Shown: piece after piece, positions 56,330 to 64,000 of the stretch
Layout: every line of letters begins with the position of its first letter
Position numbering within the stretch: the first letter of the stretch is position 1
Source: Brasenia schreberi
Lineage: Eukaryota > Streptophyta > Magnoliopsida > Nymphaeales > Cabombaceae
Direction of reading: 5' to 3'
Length of the DNA: 64,000 nucleotides
Assembly: GCA_036023115.1 (NCBI GenBank)
Contig: JAYKKT010000091.1
Span: 30,823,501 to 30,887,500 of the forward strand
Notes under the pieces: generated by a model
Seen by the model: only the letters and a program-made list of their open reading frames with translations
What the model was told of the DNA's origin: nothing
Database searches by the model: none
Position numbers and translations under genes: made by a program

Positions 56330-56382
56330 CTCTCTCTCTCTAGCCTCGGCTCTTGTTCTCCTGAGAAACGCCGAAACCCTAC
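56330..56382 (-). promoter_or_regulatory. RPL31 leader: GA tract and telo-box
   Basis: In the gene's direction a (GA)n tract (complement of about 56330-56342) lies just before the ATG. Further upstream, 56374-56382 reads AAACCCTAC on the plus strand, a telo-box. Telo-boxes near the start site are a hallmark of plant ribosomal protein and translation-factor genes, linked to expression in dividing cells. Confidence 0.75.
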
Positions 56383-56399
56383 TCCACACCCTATTTTTG

Positions 56400-58650
56400 T
56401 TCGGCCTCAGAATAGAAAACAACCCCCGGAGAAGCTAATTATAACGGACATTTGCCATTCACTCGTAAGACGCTTGTATCCCAGGCTAATGACCGCTATG
56501 ACAACAATAACCCCCTGAAGATTTGCTATGGTATTTCTCCAATGTTCGAAGCAAGTCCTTCATAGCCATTCACGAGGGTATTGACGGAATATAAGAAAAA
56601 GTACGGGTAGGAATCGTGTGGGTCGGATATAGTCGGAGCCGAACCGAGTGTTGAACAGGGATCTTTAGACCGTAGGGCTCTCTAAACTGAGTTTGGAGTT
56701 CCGGCTGGCATGGCATGTTTGATTCGCAGGCGTGCTTGTACTGTTGAATTCCAGTTTCGCTAGTAATCAAACGTACTTCTCGGCACAGGGTTAAGAATTG
56801 GGGTCGTGCCCAATTATAAGGCCTACTAGGAACTTGAATTCGAGTTTCAGTTTCCTAGTCCGGGTCTATGAATCCAACAACCCCTAAAAGACCACCGGAT
56901 AAGATTACATACTTGATTGGGATCTTCCTAACCCCAGCTTGTTAATAAAAGAACATTGGGACTCACCTAGAGTACATCTATCACCGTTGCTTGCTGCTGC
57001 TGGTGGGGAGTTCAATTACCAATGGTTGTATGTGTTAGGCTTGGGCCTCCTCTTGTAACAAAAAAAAAAGAGAGAGAGAGAGAGAACATGAAGACAGTTA
57101 GTTACCTTTTTCTTTGAAAGGCAAGAACGGTTTGGTGGAATCTTACCAATAAAAGTTTGTGCACGATTCATACAATTGTTTTGCACAAGCAAGAGGATGA
57201 TCCTTCAACGATTTTGCTCCTTTCTAACTTGTTAATTTTGTTAAATGTATTGACAGGATCCATATCCGCCAGACAGAGAAAAAGGACAATATAAATGATA
57301 ATGACAACTTCGCAAGTTCGGTGGCTTCTTTCCTCTGAAACGGCAAGAGTGTGGTCTTGCGGTGTAAACAACAAAGAAAGAGGACTATCCGGTACCATAT
57401 CGAGACAGATGTTGATAGACTTCCATATCAAACTCCCATCTAAAGTAGGTCTTGAGCAGTGACGGATCTAAAAATTCTTTCGGGGTGGGGCAAAGGTTTT
57501 GGGTACCTGTAGAAGAGAAAGGGACTTAAACCAGCAACGATTTCATTTTTTAATACAAATAATCTTTAGGAAAAATCCTTTATCAAACAAATTCATGATC
57601 TGCTTCTCTAAGTTGAAGCTCTCAACCTTTGCTGAGTCGCCTCAAGCAAGGGACCTGAGCACGAACACTACCAACTTCTTTTGGGTACTCACGCTTGTTT
57701 GATTCGTTCAGAAATCCTCCCCAATAAGGACTGCGAATTAATTTACTAGCGGTGTACGGAACACTCAGGAAATTCGTGCTTAATCTGAACCATCGGATTC
57801 TCGTTTCGCTTACTTGAATACTTACTTTCGTGTTGTATACTAATTAGGTCTCATGTCGTGTTTGGAACTGCTAGCAATTTACATGTTCCATGTTGTACCA
57901 TGTCGGGCCACTAAGCTTTTTGTGTCAGAAGCAGGTGAACCCGAAGAGGATCATCAATGTCGTCACTGCGGAATTGGTTTATCTCCACCCATGTGTTTCT
58001 TACGAAATGAAGGATGTATTAATATTCATATAATTGTTTGATTATAGTTTTTGCTCATTTTTCTGTCTGGCGCTTCACATGGATTCCGACTCATCTGTCA
58101 GTCGGACCCTTACAATCTAAGGTATCTAACCATACCAAGTCAGTTTTATATGAGAAACGGAGCCTGAAATCTGCACATATTGTTTGAGAACTCTGGAAAT
58201 TCTTGCGCATGGAGTCGTAACTCTCCCGGTTGAGTCTCAATTTATATTATAACCTTAGAGGGTGACGACTGACTTCATTCTCCGGGGGCAATTGTATTGC
58301 TAGGGGACTGGACAAGTAGTCAACAAAATTAAGGGGTTGGAGCACGCAAATACAAGGCCTCAAGGCTCGCAACCGGTGGGTATGAAACCAAACCTGTGGA
58401 CGACAGGTTTGGGTATGGGTAGAGCTTGACACCATTCAAATAAAAAGATCGAAGGAATTAACCCCAAAATTATTTTGAGCCCTGCACATATTTTGCTATA
58501 TAAATAAATAAATATATAGATAGATAGTAGTATATGCTTAATCCAATAAACGATTAAATCTCTTCAAAATAGATAGTGATATATTCAAATCTCCATTATT
58601 GACGGTAACAGTCGAACAATAAAAATGTATGAAGAGAATTGAGTATGACC
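56400..58650. other. Intergenic DNA, no gene recognised
   Basis: There are several short open frames and no motif. An A-run followed by an AG run lies at about 57060-57086. The phrase near 57455-57490 ('gagcagtgacggatctaaaa', then 'ttcggggtggggc') resembles the start of a widespread plant repeat; its end was not found. Confidence 0.4.
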
Positions 58651-58651
58651 T

Positions 58652-58652
58652 A

Positions 58653-58706
<54 letters not shown>
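58652..58706. repeat. (CT)n-(AT)n microsatellite
   Basis: CT run at about 58652-58678, then AT to about 58706. Confidence 0.95.
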
Positions 58707-58709
<3 letters not shown>

Positions 58710-59058
58710 TGTGTATGCACGTGCATAGATGCATACATGTATGTATGTAGTTAAAGCGCTAGTTGGTCACATTGAATTTCAGCACAAGTTAGACCGTGTA
58801 AGACCATCAAAACACTCACTCCCTATCTATCTATCTTATATATATATATTGATTAGATATTCACTTCTAACACAAATTTTGTGTGTTTATCTTTTATTTT
58901 TGAAAGTATTATATTTTTAAAACACCTACATCTTCGTAAATACTCTTGTAACAACTTTCTAAATAGAACTCAATACGCTGTCCTCTAAAAAGGAGTGGAG
59001 AATATACTTTTTGGGGTAGGGGGCATCCAGGAGAGAGAAAGAAGTACACAAAGAAGGA
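58707..59058. other. No gene recognised
   Basis: AT-rich spacer between two microsatellites. Confidence 0.4.
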
Positions 59059-59059
59059 G

Positions 59060-59105
<46 letters not shown>

Positions 59106-59181
59106 CATATATATATACATATATACATATATATACATATATATATATATATGTATGTATATATATGTATATGTATGTATA

Positions 59182-59224
<43 letters not shown>

Positions 59225-59241
59225 GTATATATGTATATATA

Positions 59242-59334
<93 letters not shown>
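59059..59334. repeat. Long (TA/CATA)n-(AG)n microsatellite
   Basis: About 215 bases of TA, TACATA and TATG dinucleotide variants (59059-59274) are followed by about 59 bases of AG (59275-59333). Several long open frames on both strands here are repeat artefacts, with alternating Tyr-Ile and Arg-Glu or Ser-Leu. Confidence 0.97.
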
Positions 59335-59337
<3 letters not shown>

Positions 59338-60115
59338 CGCACAGCCATTACATTTCTCATCTCTCACCAGCGATACCAAACACGTTCAGAGGAAAACAAG
59401 ATAAAAGAAGAAGAGAACTTTAAGTTCGATCGAAGCCAAGCCACAAAAGGCCCCCTTTCAGTAAAAAAGAAACATTAATCGCCTGTCACTCGTGCAATAT
59501 CTGAAACGCCTTTCTAATCATCAAGATCGATAAGGCCGCCTCGTATACTGCGATATAATCGAAATTATGGCCATGATTTCTCTATATGAACCGGAACCGT
59601 ACCTACCACCATCGAACCATACTTCAATCCTAAGGGCAAAAGAAGTCTACCAGGACATTGTTTGGGGCCGAACAACACGATGAACCTGGTTCACTGGTCG
59701 GCTCATTTCGTAAACAAACAAGAGCTAACCACTTCACGAACAACACATGTTGGCTTGCCAACACAAAAAATCCTTTCCAAAATCCAGGATAAATCGAGTG
59801 GTGAGAGGGGTTTTAATTTCTTGAATATTAAAATGGGCTCTCACTTGAAAAAGTTTTTAAAAGGTAGCACTTTCACTCCTCACAATGGAGCAAGCAAACG
59901 GCACCAGTACTCCCAAACTATGCTTTCTTAGTGGTAAAAGTACAAATAAAATCAAAGAGAAATCAACAAAGAGAAAGAGAGGAAACAAAACATAGCACGG
60001 GCAAATTAATGCATGGATCACACGATTCGAACTACGTCCATACATACGTATAGGTATCGCAATACGTCGAATACCCACTGTAAGAGGCGTTACTTGCCTT
60101 GTGTCCGCTTGCTTT
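59335..60115. other. Intergenic DNA and probable 3' UTR of the DRT100-like gene
   Basis: No coding motif was seen. The right-hand 200 bases probably include the 3' UTR of the minus-strand gene that ends at 60116. Confidence 0.45.
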
Positions 60116-61228
60116 CTAGCAGGTACGAAGAAGAGGCGACCCACAAAGGCAGTCGTTATAGGCAAAGGAAGGCTCTTCCAGATGATCGAACGGCGAACCT
60201 TCGGGGATCCTTCCGCACAGATGGTTGTGGCTCAGGTCCAAGTGACCAATGAAGGCCGCAGACGTTATCGTCCTGGGCACCGCACCGGCGAGCGAGTTGT
60301 ACGAGAGATCCAAAGCGGTGAAGTAGGAAAGGGGGCCGAACACGTCGGGGATGTTTCCGGAGATCTCATTTCGACTGACGTTAAGGATGCTCAACCCTTG
60401 CATCTGGAGAATGTCCGACGGGATCTGGCCGGTGATCCGATTGGCTCCGAGGTGAAGAGAGGAAAGGACGGACATCTGGCTGATCTGCCACGGGATCGGT
60501 CCAGTCAGTTGGTTAACGGATAGATCGAGATCGGCTAGCCGGTCGAGCAAGGCGACCGACGTCGGGATCTGGCCTGAAAGACAGTTTCGGCGGATGAGGA
60601 TCCGACTGAGCATCTTCATCTTGCCAATGTCCGCCGGGATCTGGCCGCCGAGGAGGTTGCTGCTGAGATCGAGGTGCATTAAACCAACGAGATTCGTGAT
60701 CGACGCCGGTATCCGGCCAGAAAGCTGGTTATCAGCGAGGATGAGAACCGTCAGCCGAGTGAGCTTGCCGATATCCCCCGGGATCTCACCGGACAGCCGG
60801 TTTCCGACGAGGTCGACAATGCGGAGGAAAGGAAGCGAAGTAACGCAGTCGGGGATCCCACCAGTGACGTTCTTCCAGTCAGCAACGATTAGGCTGGAGA
60901 TGCGATCCAGGCGACAGATCGCCGGCGAGAGATATCCGGTCATGAATCCCGGCCGGCCTGCGCGGACTATGATCGGATCCTCTGACTCGCCGCGAAGATT
61001 GACGTCGACCACCCGTCCATCATACGGGTCGCAGCTCACGCCATGCCAACCCTGGCAGCAATTGGAGCCAGTCCAAGTCTGGAAGACACCAAGGTAGGGC
61101 TCAAAAAGCACGTCCTTGAACTCCAGCAATGCCGCCCGATCGGACGGCGGGCAGAAGTCAACTGCATAGATCGGAGTCAGACGGAGGGCCAGCAAGAAGA
61201 GCAAAGGAAGATGCATACGAGTAAACAT
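60116..61228 (-). CDS. DRT100-like extracellular leucine-rich-repeat protein
   Basis: A single-exon gene encodes 370 aa, the length of Arabidopsis DRT100 (At3g12610), which it resembles throughout. A signal peptide occupies about residues 1-22. An LRR N-terminal cap follows ('CPPSDRAALLEFKDVLFEP', a Cys pair in 'NCCQGWHGVSC') and then 'VNLRGESEDPI'. About nine to ten extracellular-type LRRs cover about residues 105-345 ('LSGEIPGDIGKLTRL', 'LTGPIPWQISQM', 'ISGNIPDVFG'). The cap 'HLDLSHNHLCGRIP' is followed by the final Cys pair 'CLCGSPLLRTC'. There is no transmembrane or kinase region, so it is predicted to be secreted to the apoplast or wall. The family is related to polygalacturonase-inhibiting proteins; the name comes from a DNA-damage tolerance screen and does not establish function. 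The coding region is much more GC-rich than its surroundings. The long opposite-strand frames here are shadows. Confidence 0.94.
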   Translation of the reverse strand: MFTRMHLPLLFLLALRLTPIYAVDFCPPSDRAALLEFKDVLFEPYLGVFQTWTGSNCCQGWHGVSCDPYDGRVVDVNLRGESEDPIIVRAGRPGFMTGYLSPAICRLDRISSLIVADWKNVTGGIPDCVTSLPFLRIVDLVGNRLSGEIPGDIGKLTRLTVLILADNQLSGRIPASITNLVGLMHLDLSSNLLGGQIPADIGKMKMLSRILIRRNCLSGQIPTSVALLDRLADLDLSVNQLTGPIPWQISQMSVLSSLHLGANRITGQIPSDILQMQGLSILNVSRNEISGNIPDVFGPLSYFTALDLSYNSLAGAVPRTITSAAFIGHLDLSHNHLCGRIPEGSPFDHLEEPSFAYNDCLCGSPLLRTC

Positions 61229-64000
61229 CTGTGTGCGTGTGTGTATCAGCTCCGTTGCGGGCAGTGTTGCATGGGAGAGTAAGGGAAAAAAGCCGGACGT
61301 ATTTGTAGTTTGCTGTCCACATCTATCCGCGCGAAATTACTTCGGGATACTGGGACAGAGTGATACGTCATCTTATTGACGAATATACCCTTAACAAATT
61401 CGAAGACTTACGTGTTACTCCTATTTGTGTATATATGTCAACCGAAGGTGAAAAATACAAATGAAAGAAAAAAAGGGAAAATACAATGTAAAATCGCATT
61501 TTATTTGAACGCCGTCAATCAGTGACCTTCATATAAGACGACACATTTTATAGCTGTTGGACGATTAATATTCATAATTTGTCATACAAAAAGCACTCAA
61601 ATTTTTTTAGATCAAGAGCCAAAAGCTTAACATTCACACAAAATAACACATTCAAGAATTTTTTTTTGAGGTGAGACGCACTTGTGTTTTCTTACATATC
61701 ACCAAGAACCTCGCCGTAAAGTGGGTGTCGATGCATGCACCCCTCGAAAGTAGAACTCACATTTAGAAACAACGTCCTGAGCATGTTTATACTTATAGTT
61801 TTTCTTTAATGAAATTAACACTCATAATCTTATAGATACACATTTATAAAAACTTCACGGGGGTCCGTCCACATGTGGAAAGAAAAAATCTTTCATGGGT
61901 CATTGTGTTTTTCGGAGAGGGGTAAAGATGCAATTTTAGTGAAGATGAGGCTTCTTTTTAGAAGAAGCTACTGAACAGATAGTGGTTTTGGGCACCGAGA
62001 TAATATCCAACCAAGGGTGATAGTGAAAGCGGGTCAGTAGGACAAGTTTTGGAAAATATATTTAAGGAACGACAACTTTTTCATGGAAATGGGTGAAATA
62101 GGGTGCCAAACCATGTGCAGATGGGTCAGTCTTTGCAGACTGTGTTCAAAACATGAGGCCACTGGGGCCGGCGATTTCGTGTTTCGGGTTGCCTTTATGT
62201 TGTCTCATTTGATAGCCTTGTCAGAACAGGTCACCATGAAAACATGACTCGAGCTTTTTCGTGTCAGTTTAGATGTAGGAGCTTTCTTCTAGTCATTCTC
62301 CCACACATTCACTCTTTGGGAGTCGAACCCTCCATCAGCAGCAATGGAACTAAAGTACCCTGTCATTAAGCTTACGCTCTTGGTATGAACGAGAATGAAC
62401 TTTTTAATTTTATGTATTATTCATGCGCACAAAATCTCTTTAAGGTCGTTTAGCAAACCTTCTTCTTTTATGGGTACAATGGGAAAGGCCAAGCCAAGAT
62501 GCATGACCTAGATATTGAACTCATGACCTTCTTCTTTTATCGGATTGTAATCTCCATTGCCTGTTACATTTATTCGAATGAGTAGAAAATACAACCCGAA
62601 TCCAAATAGAAATCACTCAATCAGGTATGTTTTCAGATACCAAATCAGACTGTTGAGATCCAGTGTGGGATCTGATACATACCATCCGATCTACTTCAGT
62701 GGTAATTGGTTTTGTGATACTAACGATAAATCTTTGAAATTCCTAATTTTTTTATAGATGACAAGAAATACGGTTAATTCTCAACCCCGTATGGAAAACA
62801 GTAATCTTTTCCAAGTATCCTTGTTAATGGAGATTCAACTATAGAGCTCATAAACGAGCACCACCAAGGTTTTTTCATGACTTGTTCGACTCAAGATCCC
62901 TTTAGCGTTTATACATATATATGTGTGTGTGTGTGTGCATATATATATATGTAAATATATGTGTATATATAGATTAAATCATCCTTTATTTACATTATGG
63001 TTACCCAATAAGTTGGCTTAACATGATTTTCTAACACATGTGAACATAAAGGTTCCATATACTTAATGGGCTCATACAAGCTAAGCTGAACCAAACGTGC
63101 ACTGTTCATGCTTAACTTGTATAGTTTGATGACCCAGCTTGTGCTCTGTTTGTTTACATACAAACCAAACATAAACATGCTCGACACGAGTTGAGAGGAG
63201 CTGACATGAGCGGCTTGGTTCGTCTACTGGTTGTAGAGTAGGGGCTAATGTTCAATACTATCAATATGTTCAAGCCTATCGTTTTCTTAGTAAAGACTAA
63301 ATTCAGCAAGCCAACGGATGAAGAATTTAACCCAAGTTTTGTTTTATACATATTTATTTCATGGTTGTTGTGTATTTATTGTAATGGAACGAATAATTTG
63401 ACCCGGATCCAAGAACCAAAACAGGACCAAAAGGAGGCGGTGCAACACATCACATGCAAGAGACATGTCGATGGACACGTGGCAAGATCTGAAGCATGGA
63501 CCATTACGTGGTTTGACGGGAAAAAGGAGACATCAGGTCTGCGGGAGTCCGCACAAGAGTCCGAAATCCATTTAAACCGCGCGTGGTCGGCATTAAGAAT
63601 CTTTGATGATTCCGTCCCCACGTGCTTCCTTCCAACTCCATTTGCAGTGGTTTGGATCCCGAATCGAGTCGAATCGGGTTCGAACAGCCTCGCTCCATGC
63701 AATCTACGGCCGGACCACACTGAGATTCAAGGATGTCCGGATATCATTACGAGGCCCATATTTGGATCTTATAGTTGTGTTGTACATTATTATACGATAC
63801 AGGATGATACTCTATTTAGCTATTTAAGGAAGAAAAAAATGGTTTAAAATTTAGAAAAACCAATGATAGTACGATATGAATGATAATATCACAGAAGAGG
63901 CAGTTTATCGTGTGTGTTTAGCATGATATGTATCAAGAAATGAGCTAAATATCACATTAACATATATTGATCAAGGTACCCATATACGACATTATTGGAT
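61229..64000. other. Upstream flank of the DRT100-like gene and unannotated DNA
   Basis: The first 200 bases should hold the promoter and leader; no clear TATA box was seen. Further right I see no gene. The longest plus-strand frame (63248-63847) has no motif and overlaps frames of similar length on the other strand, so it is taken as chance. A short GT/AT microsatellite lies at about 62919-62970. Confidence 0.45.

Noticed and set aside
58909..59478. Open frames up to 156 codons made of alternating Tyr-Ile and Ser-Leu or Arg-Glu
   Set aside because: They are read from the TA and AG microsatellite and have no protein character.
60594..61097. 167-codon plus-strand frame opposite the DRT100-like gene
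   Set aside because: It is a shadow of the GC-rich minus-strand LRR gene, which has a clear family match, signal peptide and repeats.
63248..63847. 199-codon plus-strand frame near the right edge
   Set aside because: It has no recognisable domain or family wording, and frames of 64-114 codons overlap it on the other strand, so it is taken as chance.
1..64000. tRNA, rRNA or snoRNA genes
   Set aside because: I scanned by eye for tRNA-like and box C/D patterns, including the RPL31 intron, and saw none I could support. The tRNA-like matches are short primer-binding sites of retroelements.

Overview
This is a window of plant nuclear DNA, almost certainly from an angiosperm. The evidence is spliceosomal GT-AG introns, a DYW-class pentatricopeptide (PPR) gene, a ribosomal protein gene with a telo-box near its start, a DRT100-type extracellular leucine-rich-repeat gene, and a dense, nested cover of LTR retrotransposons, a LINE and hAT transposons. 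I cannot name the species. Host genes are few and well separated: a DYW-type PPR gene (13045-14955, +), a probable complex I ESSS/NDUFB11-like exon (about 19105-19359, +), a two-exon 60S ribosomal protein L31 gene (53981-56319, -) and a single-exon DRT100-like gene (60116-61228, -). A broken 3' fragment of a GH28/pectin-lyase-like gene lies at about 4200-4615 (+).

Layout. 1-4100: decayed Ty3/gypsy pol on the minus strand, abutting the GH28 fragment. 6223-11558: an old but structurally complete Ty3/gypsy element with two LTRs and a 5-bp GTAAT target duplication. 13045-14955: the PPR gene. 15355-18766: a complete hAT transposon with an apparently intact three-exon transposase (769 aa), terminal inverted repeats, clusters of CGTATCG/CGATACG motifs at both ends and a perfect 8-bp target duplication. 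19509-23555: a non-autonomous LTR retrotransposon (perfect CTTCT duplication, initiator-Met primer site, polypurine tract) that carries pieces of host transcripts in place of pol: an ARF-GAP zinc finger, an O-fucosyltransferase-like segment, a C2 domain from the same kind of ARF-GAP protein, an unidentified coding-like piece, and a 29-bp minisatellite. This is the most unusual object in the window.

25600-28110: microsatellites, a 111-bp tandem duplication and a CACTA-like end. 29170-39290: a nest made of a minus-strand Ty1/copia remnant, a second LTR family, and a LINE (35085-38063) whose single reading frame is broken only by stop codons that look like C-to-T or G-to-A changes. 39290-44100: AT-rich sequence with no recognisable gene. 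44100-51002: a decayed minus-strand Ty3/gypsy element whose 5' LTR faces an inverted LTR copy, forming a large inverted repeat. 51201-51722: a near-identical tandem triplication. 52598-53249: a non-autonomous hAT-like element. 53981-56319: RPL31. 56400-60100: unannotated DNA with long microsatellites. 60116-61228: the DRT100-like gene. The rest to 64000 holds nothing I can recognise.

The host genes have unrelated jobs (organelle RNA editing, respiration, translation, cell-wall or extracellular recognition) and form no pathway cluster. The shared theme is mobile-element activity: nested insertions, several elements that can be delimited to the base by their target duplications, and one retroelement that has captured host gene pieces.
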